A stretch of 64,000 nucleotides of DNA from an uncultured Agathobaculum sp. (GCF_944384735.1 NZ_CALWUN010000002.1:17770-81769); one strand, 5' to 3'. Positions 27,319 through 36,446 are shown, counted from the first letter of the stretch. Made by a program: numbers and translations. The notes: generated from the sequence alone by a model not told the origin.

Positions 27319-27348
27319 AATTATACAAAAGAAAAGTTTTGTATAATT
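27319..27348. repeat. AT-rich perfect inverted repeat
   Basis: Twelve perfect base pairs (27319-27330 with 27337-27348) enclose a 6-nt loop, downstream of the metallophosphoesterase gene. No T-run follows on the plus strand. It lies in a 161-bp gap between converging genes, which also contains a 9-bp CAGCCTGAC/GTCAGGCTG repeat at 27388-27424. Confidence 0.6.
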
Positions 27349-27430
27349 AAGGGTAGGGCAATTGGGAGTATGGGAACTTTTCTGGAACAGCCTGACTTGT
27401 TGGATAAGCCATCATGTCAGGCTGCTCTGT

Positions 27431-28879
27431 TCATTTCCATGCCAATTGAATTGGATGATCGTATATCAATCGGACAATTTCATCGGAGCTATAGGATTCT
27501 GTCAGATCGTTTTGCAGACTGCTTTGATAGTTTGCACATAGCTGTATGCCATGTGCGTCCAAAACAATCAAATCAAAACTGACGTTGTCCCGCATGCCTG
27601 TGTCTTTGTTATAGCCCTCTGTGGCGAATGCAAGCCTGCCGTCTTGATATGCTATCGCCTTTCCGTCCACGCTCCATGGTAGATAACTGCTGTCTGCCAT
27701 GGCGGATGTCTGCATATCAATATGGAATGTCCCGTCACCGTTCGGCAGCAGAACCGTCACCGTTTGGTCGATGATGGTAACGATATAATCGTCATTTTGA
27801 AACAGGTTGTACCATGCGCTGGAATCTGTCTGGGCGGAATGGAGTTTGAGCCGCTGTACTTGGTGCATGGTATCCGTTGCAATAATTGTTAAATAATAGT
27901 CATTCGCTATCCTTGTATATAACAACAGCGTCCCGTCGGCCTCCCATTGGCCCAACTGGAGGAGTTCCTCCGTAGCGTCAATGGGATATACCATGCGCAG
28001 ACTGTCCAACTGCAGCATACCGTTTTCTGTCACTTGCGTTATGCCGTCTTCGCGAATTTGGACGACACCCGCTGTGTAATCCAGCGCATAGATACCATAT
28101 CCCCCCGGAATCAGGCTGGTATCCACGATATTGCCTTCGGAGGTATGAGTATTAAACGTAAAATAGCAGGTTGTGGGCGTAACCGTGCTTTGCGTCTCTA
28201 AATAAAACTGCTCGCCTGCTTCGTTACTGGTGCCGGTACCCAGTGAGCCATCGCTATATTTCGTCAGTGAAATCGTGAGCTGTTCCGTTGGCAGGACAGG
28301 AATGCGAAAGAATTCCTGCAATTTCTTTTGAACCATGAGGTCAGCGCTGTTGCTGTCCTGATACCGCCAGATACCAAAATCATAATTAATGCCTGCTAAG
28401 CCGATAAAGCCCTCTAGTGGATAGTATTCGCAATAATCCGCAACCCGGATGGTTTTTTTCACCTCCTGACCGTTGGCCGCACTGTCATACAGCTCTTGAT
28501 AGGCGCGTTCCAATCCGTTTTGTCGATACTTTGGCGTATCGAGAAAATTACTGCCGCCGGATTGGGTCGCGGAGTAAATTGTAACTCCCGGATAGGATTG
28601 GTCGGATTGATACTCTTGCTCGGTGTTGTAGAAACGGTACTCTGTTTGCGTTTGCGGTGCATCGCCGTGCAGGTTGGTCGTACTATCCCAGAAAAGGCGG
28701 TCATCATAGGTCGCGTATGTTTGCACGGACAGTTCCTCTGCGGCTGCCGGGTCACCGGCCAATATGGTTTGGGTGAATGTCACTTGATCATGTGCCGCAT
28801 ATATGGTTGTGGCGCACCAACCGACCGCAGTGCTACCGGCTACCAACAGCACCGCCATCAGTCCCAATGCTTTGCGCAT
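27431..28879 (-). CDS. Signal-anchored protein of unknown function in an ABC operon
   Basis: A 482-residue protein with an N-terminal membrane anchor or signal peptide (about 5-28, ending in an Ala-Val-Gly-Trp-Cys-Ala stretch) and a large exported part. The sequence is rich in beta-strand patterns with repeated short units, such as QVTVLLPNGDGTF-like and DGRLAFATEGYN-like segments, suggesting a beta-propeller or similar fold. I do not recognise the family. The start follows GGAGGGG and lies 3 bp after the stop of the ABC ATPase gene, so the protein likely works with that transporter. Confidence 0.6.
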   Translation of the reverse strand: MRKALGLMAVLLVAGSTAVGWCATTIYAAHDQVTFTQTILAGDPAAAEELSVQTYATYDDRLFWDSTTNLHGDAPQTQTEYRFYNTEQEYQSDQSYPGVTIYSATQSGGSNFLDTPKYRQNGLERAYQELYDSAANGQEVKKTIRVADYCEYYPLEGFIGLAGINYDFGIWRYQDSNSADLMVQKKLQEFFRIPVLPTEQLTISLTKYSDGSLGTGTSNEAGEQFYLETQSTVTPTTCYFTFNTHTSEGNIVDTSLIPGGYGIYALDYTAGVVQIREDGITQVTENGMLQLDSLRMVYPIDATEELLQLGQWEADGTLLLYTRIANDYYLTIIATDTMHQVQRLKLHSAQTDSSAWYNLFQNDDYIVTIIDQTVTVLLPNGDGTFHIDMQTSAMADSSYLPWSVDGKAIAYQDGRLAFATEGYNKDTGMRDNVSFDLIVLDAHGIQLCANYQSSLQNDLTESYSSDEIVRLIYDHPIQLAWK

Positions 28880-28882
28880 GGC

Positions 28883-29635
28883 CTACCCCTCCCCTCCTGT
28901 GATATCATCCAGCGCACGGCTGACACGGTCGGCGCTGTAATGATAGGTCTGCTTGATGTAGTCCATCAGTGGTGTGCCCCTGTCCTCAAGTTCGGTCGAT
29001 GTTACATCCCCAACGATTTGCCCCTTCCGGATGAGCACCGCACGGCTGATGAAGTTCGAGACCTCCTCGATCAGATGCGTCGACAGCAGGATTGTTTCGT
29101 TCGGCTCCAAAATACCGAGCAGAACCTTGTAGAAGTCCCCACGGTTAAATACGTCGTTGCCTGCGAACGGCTCGTCCATCAGGATATAGTCTGCGCCCTG
29201 ACACAGCGCCAGAATGACCTCGAACTGGTTTTTCTGTCCGGTCGAAAAGCCACGCAGCGCCTTGTGCATCGGCAGTTCGAAGAAGTCCATCAGTCCGGTA
29301 AAGCGCTTGTCGATAAAGCGCGGGAAATGCTCGCGATAGAACTGACGGTGCATTTCCGCGGTCAGGTTGGGAAAAAACGAGTGCTCGCTGGTCGCAAATG
29401 ACAGCCTGTCGATATTCCGGCAGGTGACCGGCGCACCGTCGAGCGTAATTTCCCCTTCATAGCGCAAAAAGCCAAGGATGCACTTCATCAGTGTGGTTTT
29501 TCCTGCACCGTTTTCCCCGAACAGGCCGACGATTTCACCGGGGCCAACCATCAGGTCGACTTGCTGCAGCGCCGGTGTACCGCGGAGCCGTTGGCTTAGC
29601 GAATAGCTTTTGCATACGTTCTTGATTTCCAGCAT
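28883..29635 (-). CDS. ABC transporter ATP-binding protein (YtrB-like)
   Basis: A 250-residue ATPase. Walker A is GENGAGKTTL (about 38), the signature region reads FSTGQKNQFEVIL instead of the usual Leu-Ser-Gly-Gly-Gln, Walker B is YILMDEPFAGND, and the switch is STH. This spelling is seen in the YtrB/YhaQ-type exporter ATPases that respond to cell-wall stress. Its place after a YtrA-like GntR regulator and two hydrophobic proteins supports that reading. Confidence 0.88.
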   Translation of the reverse strand: MLEIKNVCKSYSLSQRLRGTPALQQVDLMVGPGEIVGLFGENGAGKTTLMKCILGFLRYEGEITLDGAPVTCRNIDRLSFATSEHSFFPNLTAEMHRQFYREHFPRFIDKRFTGLMDFFELPMHKALRGFSTGQKNQFEVILALCQGADYILMDEPFAGNDVFNRGDFYKVLLGILEPNETILLSTHLIEEVSNFISRAVLIRKGQIVGDVTSTELEDRGTPLMDYIKQTYHYSADRVSRALDDITGGEG

Positions 29636-29650
29636 TGTAAATCCCCCCTC

Positions 29651-30124
29651 TTATAACAGGCATTGTGCGGGCGTCACCCAATAGTATATCCCCAAAAACA
29701 GCAGCTTGAGCAATTGCGCAGCCAATAGGCAGATCACAGCTTCAGCAACCGGCAATGTGATATCACGCCGGAACCATTCCCACCGCTGCGGCAGGCGGCG
29801 CATCAGATAGATGCTTTTGCTGCCGCCCATATAATAGCTGATGTGATGCGGCACTGCACTGGCCAAGGCGACAATTGCAGCAATGTAGATGAACAGCAGG
29901 CTATATCCCAGAATGACATCAAAGGGAAGCATCACCGCATCTGGCCGGAGCACCCATTCTCCACCGAAGCGATCAAACAGACTATCATAGGCGCTGCGCA
30001 AGGACGTGCCGTAAATCAAAACCGCACAAGCGGCTGCGCCGGCCAGACCGATGGCAAGACGTTTCAGCTCTTCCTGGATATTGGTACCGGGTGGTGCGTA
30101 GCGAGTCAGATCAAGTTGTTTCAT
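29651..30124 (-). CDS. Small membrane protein of the ABC operon
   Basis: A 157-residue protein with about three membrane helices (near 28-48, 75-97 and 125-148). It has a DLTRYAPPGTN opening and a GGSKSIYLMRRLPQRWEW loop. I chose ATG 30124 behind GGAGGTGG; it overlaps the end of the upstream gene by 14 bp. Similar short membrane proteins accompany YtrB-like ATPases in Clostridia. The likely role is a permease half, but no motif proves it. Confidence 0.65.
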   Translation of the reverse strand: MKQLDLTRYAPPGTNIQEELKRLAIGLAGAAACAVLIYGTSLRSAYDSLFDRFGGEWVLRPDAVMLPFDVILGYSLLFIYIAAIVALASAVPHHISYYMGGSKSIYLMRRLPQRWEWFRRDITLPVAEAVICLLAAQLLKLLFLGIYYWVTPAQCLL

Positions 30125-30821
30125 CTGTTTCCACCTCCTCGGCATGGAACCAGACATCCCAAACACAGTAAAACGCACAGCTTAAATTGAGTAACGTCAA
30201 AAGGACATCCAATCCCAAGCTGCCCAGCGGATGTTTGAAATGCCAAAGAAATAAAAATGAAATCGGGATCAGTGTCGATGGTTTTCTGCTGTACCGCATC
30301 TGCACATTGGCGCCTGCTGTAGCAAGTGCCAGCGTGACCCATGCAAACAGCAGCCAGACCCACCGGCTGATTTCCTCCAGCGGCAGTATGCTGTGCAAAA
30401 AATCGCTGCGGTAAAACGCTAAAAACAGCGCTTGTTCCGATGCATCTGCCGCGGCAGGCCGCATCAGGAAATACCGGCAAAGCAAGGTGATGGTCAACAC
30501 TTCAGCCATCCAAAGCAATACATAGCACAGCAGACACGACAAGCTGTGCCACAGGAACAATGCGCGTTCGGAAATCCGCAGGCGGCGCATGGTATAGCTA
30601 CTGCCCTTCATACGGGAAAGCAATACAACCAGCAGCGCAGCGGCAATTTCCCATGCAAGATAACCAGACTGCACAATGGCTTCTAAATAACTCGTATTTC
30701 GCGTCATTTGCCACAGGAATAACCCGGTCTGTGTCACCACCAGCAAGAATATCGTGCCAAGCAACGGAAATATTGCGCTGCGCACATATAGCATCAGCAC
30801 GGAAAGGTGTTTATGCCCCAC
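30111..30821 (-). CDS. Membrane protein of the ABC operon, probable permease
   Basis: A 236-residue protein with about six membrane helices and no soluble domain of note. It resembles the hydrophobic partner of YtrB-like ATPases by position and size. I chose GTG 30821, which follows GAGAGGGG at 8 nt; a TTG at 30839 lies within the end of the regulator gene. The next gene overlaps its end. Confidence 0.65.
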   Translation of the reverse strand: MGHKHLSVLMLYVRSAIFPLLGTIFLLVVTQTGLFLWQMTRNTSYLEAIVQSGYLAWEIAAALLVVLLSRMKGSSYTMRRLRISERALFLWHSLSCLLCYVLLWMAEVLTITLLCRYFLMRPAAADASEQALFLAFYRSDFLHSILPLEEISRWVWLLFAWVTLALATAGANVQMRYSRKPSTLIPISFLFLWHFKHPLGSLGLDVLLTLLNLSCAFYCVWDVWFHAEEVETDETT

Positions 30822-30835
30822 GTTCGATTCCCCTC

Positions 30836-31207
30836 TCAATCCCAGTAGGTTTCAATCAAGCGCAGCGCCTCCGGCTTGGACAGCCCCATCTGTTTCATTG
30901 CCTGCACTACACTTTTCGCATCGTTTTCCAGCAGCTCCGACCGGATACGGGCGGTTTGTCCGGCATTCAGCACCATGCAGCTTTTTGCTCCGGTGTGTGA
31001 ACGGATCAACCCTTCCTCCTCCAGCTGCCGGTATGCTTTTTGCACGGTATTTGGGTTGACGCCCAGCAATGCGCTCAATGCGCGCCGGGACGGCAGCTCA
31101 TCCCCATCCCGTATTTCACCGGATGCCGCACCTCGCTTGAGATACAGTAAAATCTGCTGATAGATCGGGGTTCCCTCCTCCATGCGAAACCCGTCGAATG
31201 AAATCAA
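30836..31207 (-). CDS. GntR-family regulator, YtrA-like
   Basis: A 123-residue DNA-binding protein. The winged helix lies at about 10-75 with TPIYQQILLYLKRGA, LPSRRALSALLGVNPNTVQKAY and EEEGLI motifs. The C-terminal part is short and lacks a ligand domain, which is the YtrA subfamily pattern. Start TTG 31207 follows AAGGAGGGG. It heads the operon and should bind the two operators at 31230-31287, repressing its own promoter. Members respond to cell-wall antibiotics or membrane stress. Confidence 0.9.
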   Translation of the reverse strand: MISFDGFRMEEGTPIYQQILLYLKRGAASGEIRDGDELPSRRALSALLGVNPNTVQKAYRQLEEEGLIRSHTGAKSCMVLNAGQTARIRSELLENDAKSVVQAMKQMGLSKPEALRLIETYWD

Positions 31208-31229
31208 TGCAGAACCCCTCCTTTCCCTC

Positions 31230-31287
31230 AAAGTGTATTATAGATATGATACACTTTCTGTAACCGTATTATATCTATAATACGGTT
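31230..31287. promoter_or_regulatory. Two near-identical operators for the GntR regulator
   Basis: Two dyads share the 18-bp core GTATTATAGATATRATAC: one at 31235-31252, the other at 31266-31283 in reverse orientation. Flanks add pairing (AAAGTGTAT/ATACACTTT around the first, 26-bp dyad at 31262-31287 for the second). Their centres are 31 bp apart, about three helical turns. Confidence 0.82.
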
Positions 31288-31296
31288 GTGCGTCAA
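31268..31296 (-). promoter_or_regulatory. Promoter of the GntR/ABC operon
   Basis: On the minus strand, TTGACG (31291-31296) and TATAAT (31268-31273) are 17 bp apart. The -10 lies within one operator; the other operator covers the start of the transcript. Confidence 0.85.
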
Positions 31297-31329
31297 TATC
31301 CTTTGCATAAAAACCGTGGTACGGACATA

Positions 31330-31369
31330 GAAAAACGCCCGGCAGAATTGTTCATTCTGTCAGGCGTTT
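31330..31369 (-). terminator. Terminator of the housekeeping block
   Basis: An imperfect stem of CGCCTGACAGAAT with ATTCTGCCGGGCG on the minus strand is followed by five T. It lies at the end of the HAD phosphatase gene. Confidence 0.8.
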
Positions 31370-32172
31370 GCATATTGTTCCAAATAGTCTATGACTTGCG
31401 CGATCGCATCGTGATCATTGTCCCTAATGCACACATCCGCATGCAGCAAGATGTCCGGCGTGGCATTCGCCGGGACAAAACCGATTGCCGCCCAGTCGAG
31501 CATGGATAGGTCGTTATCGCTATCCCCTGCCGCGCACACGCGCGCCCGTGGTATGCCGCAATCCGCGGCGATTTGCCGCAGCGCAGTCCCCTTCCCTATG
31601 CCGGCGCGCGTGACCTCACAGAAAGTGGGCATGGTAGCAACCGCGCTGAAGGTATCTGACATCGGTGCCAGATGGGCACGCACCGACGCAATCACCGACG
31701 GCGTGCCGGTAAAGTTGACCTGACACCATTCTGCCGGGTCAGGCAGCTCACCAGAGGAGACACAGGTATAATCCAGATGCAGCACGCGCATGTGATGGTC
31801 GGTCTCCGGACTCATACGGCAGACCAAAATACGCTCGGGCAGGAACACCTCGCAGCCGACCTGTGGGAACCGCGCGAGTACCTCGTCGATCAACGCGACG
31901 GACTGCCCCGGCATGCCCGCGCAGTGCAGCGGGCGGTGCTTTGCATCCATAATCAGCGAGCCGTTGAGCAGGCTGTACGGCGCGTTGACCGGCAAAGCGT
32001 CCAGATAATCGGTCACTGCCGCGAAAGCACGGCCGGTCGCCAGCGAAAACAGGCCGCCCTCGTCGGTAAAGTGGTGCAGCGCTCGCAGGTTTGCGGATGA
32101 AATATTGCGGTCATTGTCCAGCAGTGTGCCGTCCATATCGCAGGCGAGCAGAAAACCCTCAAACTTTTTCAT
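31360..32172 (-). CDS. HAD-superfamily hydrolase (Cof type)
   Basis: A 270-residue phosphatase of HAD subfamily IIB. Motif I is CDMDGTLLDND (about 11-21), motif II lies near TGRAFAA, and motif IV is GDSDNDLSML (about 215). Cof-type enzymes dephosphorylate sugar phosphates, FMN, or pyridoxal phosphate; the substrate here cannot be read. It overlaps the pseudouridine synthase gene by 4 bp and is the last gene of the block. Confidence 0.88.
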   Translation of the reverse strand: MKKFEGFLLACDMDGTLLDNDRNISSANLRALHHFTDEGGLFSLATGRAFAAVTDYLDALPVNAPYSLLNGSLIMDAKHRPLHCAGMPGQSVALIDEVLARFPQVGCEVFLPERILVCRMSPETDHHMRVLHLDYTCVSSGELPDPAEWCQVNFTGTPSVIASVRAHLAPMSDTFSAVATMPTFCEVTRAGIGKGTALRQIAADCGIPRARVCAAGDSDNDLSMLDWAAIGFVPANATPDILLHADVCIRDNDHDAIAQVIDYLEQYANA

Positions 32173-33089
32173 GCCATCCGCTCCAATTTTTCAAGAATCC
32201 GCGTAAAATAGTCCGGCAGTGGTGCAGAAAAGTGCATTTGCTCCCCGGTCGCCGGATGGCACAGCGTCAATTCGGCGGCGTGCAGGCACTGGCCGCCAAT
32301 GTCGGAAAAACGGTCTTTTTTCAGGCCGTACACCGGGTCGCCGATGATTGGATGCCCGATCGACGCCATGTGCACACGAATTTGGTGCGTGCGGCCGGTC
32401 TCTAGCCGGAACGTCATGTGCGTATAACCGTGAAAGCGACGCAGTACAGTATAGTGCGTCACCGCTTCGCGGCCGCCCTCGGTGACCGCCATTTTCTTAC
32501 GGTCGGTCTTGTGACGCGCGATCGGCTTGTCGATGGTGCCCGCATCCTCGCGCGGACTGCCAACCACAATTGCCTGATAGCCGCGGAACGCCGTATGTGC
32601 GGCGATCTGCGCGGCCAGACTTTGGTGTGCAGCGTCGTTCTTGGCCACGGCCAGCAGGCCGCTCGTATCCTTGTCGATACGATGCACAATGCCAGGCCGG
32701 TGTTCGCCATTGATGCCGGACAGGCTGTCGCCGCAGTGGTACATCAGCGCGTTGACCAGCGTGCCCGACCAGTTGCCGGGCGCGGGGTGCACGACCATGC
32801 CGCGCGGCTTGTTGACAACGATCAGGTCGTTATCCTCGTAAATCACGTCCAGCGGAATGTTTTCCGGTTCAAGGTCGACCTCGCGCAGTTCGGGCAGCGT
32901 GACGACAATGCACTCGCCGCCGGTCAGCTTGTAGTTCTTTTTGAGCGGCTTGCCGCCGCAGCAGACGGCCTGTTCGGTCAGCAGGTTCTGTACCGCCGAA
33001 CGGGTCAGTCCGTCGATTTGGTCAGCCAGCCAACTGTCCACACGCAGCCCGGCGCAGTCTGCCGGGACAGTCAGTACAATCTCATTCAT
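32169..33089 (-). CDS. RluA-family pseudouridine synthase
   Basis: A 306-residue RNA-modifying enzyme. An S4-like RNA-binding part (about 12-70, with LRVDSWLADQIDGLTRSAVQNLL) precedes the catalytic fold. The active-site Asp lies in HRIDKDTSGLLAVAK. The nearby RTHQIRVHMASIGHPIIGDPVYG is typical of RluD/YlyB. It probably isomerises uridines in 23S rRNA. It overlaps lspA by 8 bp; lspA-yly B order is conserved in Firmicutes. Confidence 0.92.
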   Translation of the reverse strand: MNEIVLTVPADCAGLRVDSWLADQIDGLTRSAVQNLLTEQAVCCGGKPLKKNYKLTGGECIVVTLPELREVDLEPENIPLDVIYEDNDLIVVNKPRGMVVHPAPGNWSGTLVNALMYHCGDSLSGINGEHRPGIVHRIDKDTSGLLAVAKNDAAHQSLAAQIAAHTAFRGYQAIVVGSPREDAGTIDKPIARHKTDRKKMAVTEGGREAVTHYTVLRRFHGYTHMTFRLETGRTHQIRVHMASIGHPIIGDPVYGLKKDRFSDIGGQCLHAAELTLCHPATGEQMHFSAPLPDYFTRILEKLERMA

Positions 33090-33582
33090 GGTGTTCCTGC
33101 CCCTCTGCCTTGTCCGAGGCGACCGCTTCGGTCTCGTCCTTGTGCTGGAACAGGAAATAGATTACAAACAGTGCGCCGCCAACGCAGATGAAGATATCCG
33201 CCACATTGAACACCGGGAAGTGAATCAGCCGGAAGTCGAACAGGTCGACTACAAAGCCATGTACCACGCGGTCAATTGCGTTGCCCAGCGCGCCTGCCGC
33301 AACCAGCACCAGCGACCACCGGCCGAGCCTGGTTTGAACCAATCCCTTACGAAGTGCCACGACAATCAAGATGGACACTACAACCGCCAGCAAGACGAAA
33401 ATCCACCGGGAGTCAAACTGCGCGAACAGGCTGAACGCCGCACCGCGGTTTTCTACATAGGTAAGATGGAACACGCCGTCCAGCAAGGGGATGGTCTGCT
33501 GCGCCTGCAAACTGGTCAGCGCCCAGTACTTGACTGCCTGATCCAGCGCGATCATCAGCACTGCTAAAATCACATAAAGCAT
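33082..33582 (-). CDS. lspA: Lipoprotein signal peptidase (signal peptidase II)
   Basis: A 166-residue aspartic membrane protease with four helices. The key motifs are NRGAAFSL, GNAIDRVVHGFVVDL (first catalytic Asp) and FNVADIFI (second catalytic Asp). It cuts lipoprotein signal peptides after lipid attachment, and this window encodes at least one substrate (58744-59760). Start ATG 33582; the longer frame runs back into ileS. Its length matches the family. Confidence 0.96.
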   Translation of the reverse strand: MLYVILAVLMIALDQAVKYWALTSLQAQQTIPLLDGVFHLTYVENRGAAFSLFAQFDSRWIFVLLAVVVSILIVVALRKGLVQTRLGRWSLVLVAAGALGNAIDRVVHGFVVDLFDFRLIHFPVFNVADIFICVGGALFVIYFLFQHKDETEAVASDKAEGQEHHE

Positions 33583-33599
33583 TTTTGCACTCCTTATCA

Positions 33600-33642
33600 C
33601 CCAAAAAGGGGAACAGAACGCAATCTGCTCCCCTTTCTTGTT
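33600..33642 (-). terminator. Terminator of ileS
   Basis: A stem of AAGGGGAGCAGA with TCTGTTCCCCTT on the minus strand (around 33606-33640) is followed by T residues. It sits between ileS and lspA, so lspA may be read through or have its own promoter. Confidence 0.72.
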
Positions 33643-33653
33643 CACATGATAGC

Positions 33654-36446
33654 TCAGCCAACGACCTTGGCGCAGCGTGCGCACAGGCCGGGATGCTTGG
33701 CATCCGTACCGACCGATTTGGCCTGCTTCCAGCAGCGCAGGCACTTCTCGCCGGCCGCACGGGCAACGGCGATCGTCAGGCCGGGCAGGTTTTCGCTCGT
33801 CATGCCATCGCCCGCGCCTTCGACGACCAAAAGCTCGGAAACGATGCACAGGTCGGCCAAATCCTGACCACAGCCGTTCAGCAGCGCGGCGTTTTCCGCG
33901 TCCGCGTAGACCGTAACGCTCGCCTCGAGCGGCTTGCCGATGGTCTTGGCGTTGCGCGCACCCTCAAGCGCCTTGTTGACATCGTCACGGAACGCGGTGA
34001 GCTTGGCCCACTTATCCGCATCTGCCTCGGAGAACGCCAGCGCATCGTCCGCGGACGGCATCTCGTTGTAGGCAACATTGCGGGTATCGTCCTCGGCGGT
34101 GTGCGGCATGGACTGCCAAATCTCGTCCGCTGTAAAGCATAGGATCGGGGACAGCATACGCACCAACGCGCTCAGGATGCGGTACATCGCAGTCTGCGCC
34201 GCGCGGCGGCTCAGGCTGGCCGTCTCGTCGCAGTACAGGCGGTCTTTGATGACGTCCAGATAGAAGTTGGACAGGTCGACCACGCAGAAGTTGTGGATTG
34301 CGTGGAATACCGTGTGGAACTCGTAGTCTTCGTAGCCCGCGCGCACCTTGGCGACCAGTTCATTCAGGCGCATAAGCGCCCACTTGTCCAGCTCGGGCAG
34401 CTGGTCGTAAGCGACAAGATCAGTCTTGGGATCAAAATCGAACAGATTGCCCAGCATATAGCGCGCCGTGTTGCGAATCTTCAGATAGTTCTGCGACAGG
34501 TGCTTGAGCATGTCCTTGGAAATGCGCATATCCTGCCGGTAATCTGCGGACGCAACCCACAGGCGCATGACGTCTGCGCCGTACTGGTTCAGAATATCGT
34601 CGGGCGCGATACCGTTGCCCAGTGACTTGGACATCTTCTGGCGCTCCTCATCGACGATCATGCCGTGGGTGATGACCGTCTTGTACGGCGCCTTGCCCTG
34701 CGTTGCAATCGAAGTCAGCATGGACGACTGGAACCAGCCGCGGTACTGGTCGTTGCCCTCGAGGTAAACGTCGACCGGCGTCGACTGGCCTTCGCGGTTT
34801 TCAATGACCGCACGCCACGACGAACCGGAGTCGAACCAGACGTCCATCGTGTCGGTTTCCTTATCAAACTCGCCGCAGCCGCACTCGCACTGGATATCGG
34901 CAGGCAGGATCTCGGACGGGTCGAGGTCGAACCATGCGTTCGAGCCCTTTTCGCGGAACAGGTCGGCGACGATCTTGATCGTCTGCTCGGTGACCAGCGG
35001 CTTGCCGCACTTCTTGCAGGTAAAGATCGGAATCGGCACGCCCCAGACGCGCTGACGGGAGATGCACCAGTCAGAGCGCTCACGGATCATCGAGGTCATG
35101 CGTTCCTCGCCCCAGCCGGGAATCCAGCGGATGCCCTCGCAGGCCTTGACCGCATCGTCCTTGAGCGCATCGACGGAGCAGAACCATTGCTCGGTCGTGC
35201 GGAAGATGATCGGGTTCTTGCAGCGCCAGCAGTGCGGATAGCTGTGCACGATATCCTCAATGGCCAGCAATGCGCCGCAGGCTTTGAGGTCGTCCAGAAT
35301 GATGGGCGTGGTCTTTTCATAGTACATGTTGGCGTACTTGCCTGCATCTGCCGTCGTCATGCCCTTGCCGTCGACCGGCACGATGATCGGGATATCGTAC
35401 TTCTGGCAGACGATAAAGTCGTCCGCGCCGAAGCCGGGCGCCGTGTGGACACAGCCGGTACCGGCGTCCAACGTGACATGGTCGCCGCAGATGACAACGC
35501 TTTCACGGTTCATAATCGGGTGCTTGGTGCGCATCAACTCGAGATCGGAACCATACAACGTGCCGAGCACTTCCCAGGAGTCGATTTTAGCCGCCTGCAT
35601 GACCGCTTCGGTCAGTTCCTTGGCCAGCACATAAACCTCGCCAGACGGCACCTTGACCAGATCGTATTCGTAAACCGGGTTGACCGAAATCGCAAGGTTG
35701 CCCGGCAGCGTCCATGTCGTGGTCGTCCAAATCACAAAGTAGACGTTGTCCAGCGAGCCGGTGATCGCGCTGATCTTGCCGCCCTTATCATCGGTCACAT
35801 GGAATTTGACGTAAATCGAGGCGCACGGCTCGTCCTGATACTCGATTTCCGCCTCAGCCAGCGCCGTTTCATCGTGCGGGCACCAGTAAACCGGCTTCAT
35901 CCCCTTATAGATGTAGCCGCGCTTGGCCATCTCGCCGAAGATCTCGATCTGGGTGGCCTCGTAGTCATGCGTCAGCGTCAGATATGGACGGTTCCAGTCG
36001 CCGATGACGCCCAGTCGCTTGAACTGGGTGCGCTGGGTGTCGACATGGTTGTGCGCAAACTCCTCGCACTTGGAGCGGAACTCCGCGGTCGAAACCTTGT
36101 CGCGGTCCATACCATAGGCCTTGATCGCCTGTCGCTCGATCGGCAGGCCATGGGTATCCCAGCCCGGGATATACGGCGCCAGATAGCCCATCATATTGCG
36201 CGAACGGACAATGAAGTCCTTGAGGATCTTGTTGAGCGCATGACCCATGTGCAGGTTGCCGTTGGCATACGGGGGGCCGTCGTGCAGGACGAAAAGCGGC
36301 TTGCCCTCGTTCTTTTTCATCAACTCATGGTAAAGGTCATCCTTTTCCCAGCCCTCGAGGAAGCCCGGCTCACGCTTGGGCAGTCCGGCGCGCATCGGAA
36401 ACTCGGTTTTCGGCAGATTGATCGTCTGGTTGTAATCCTGCTGCAT
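33654..36446 (-). CDS. ileS: Isoleucyl-tRNA synthetase
   Basis: A 930-residue class I synthetase. The HIGH-type motif appears as PYANGNLHMGHALNK near residue 60, the KMSKS motif as QKMSKSLGN near 605. The CP1 editing domain sits between them. A zinc-binding Cys cluster closes the protein (CLRCWKQAK and CARCAKVVG), as in bacterial IleRS of the non-mupirocin-resistant type. It lies directly after divIVA, the conserved order in Firmicutes. I see no T-box in the 26-bp gap upstream. Confidence 0.98.
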   Translation of the reverse strand: MQQDYNQTINLPKTEFPMRAGLPKREPGFLEGWEKDDLYHELMKKNEGKPLFVLHDGPPYANGNLHMGHALNKILKDFIVRSRNMMGYLAPYIPGWDTHGLPIERQAIKAYGMDRDKVSTAEFRSKCEEFAHNHVDTQRTQFKRLGVIGDWNRPYLTLTHDYEATQIEIFGEMAKRGYIYKGMKPVYWCPHDETALAEAEIEYQDEPCASIYVKFHVTDDKGGKISAITGSLDNVYFVIWTTTTWTLPGNLAISVNPVYEYDLVKVPSGEVYVLAKELTEAVMQAAKIDSWEVLGTLYGSDLELMRTKHPIMNRESVVICGDHVTLDAGTGCVHTAPGFGADDFIVCQKYDIPIIVPVDGKGMTTADAGKYANMYYEKTTPIILDDLKACGALLAIEDIVHSYPHCWRCKNPIIFRTTEQWFCSVDALKDDAVKACEGIRWIPGWGEERMTSMIRERSDWCISRQRVWGVPIPIFTCKKCGKPLVTEQTIKIVADLFREKGSNAWFDLDPSEILPADIQCECGCGEFDKETDTMDVWFDSGSSWRAVIENREGQSTPVDVYLEGNDQYRGWFQSSMLTSIATQGKAPYKTVITHGMIVDEERQKMSKSLGNGIAPDDILNQYGADVMRLWVASADYRQDMRISKDMLKHLSQNYLKIRNTARYMLGNLFDFDPKTDLVAYDQLPELDKWALMRLNELVAKVRAGYEDYEFHTVFHAIHNFCVVDLSNFYLDVIKDRLYCDETASLSRRAAQTAMYRILSALVRMLSPILCFTADEIWQSMPHTAEDDTRNVAYNEMPSADDALAFSEADADKWAKLTAFRDDVNKALEGARNAKTIGKPLEASVTVYADAENAALLNGCGQDLADLCIVSELLVVEGAGDGMTSENLPGLTIAVARAAGEKCLRCWKQAKSVGTDAKHPGLCARCAKVVG

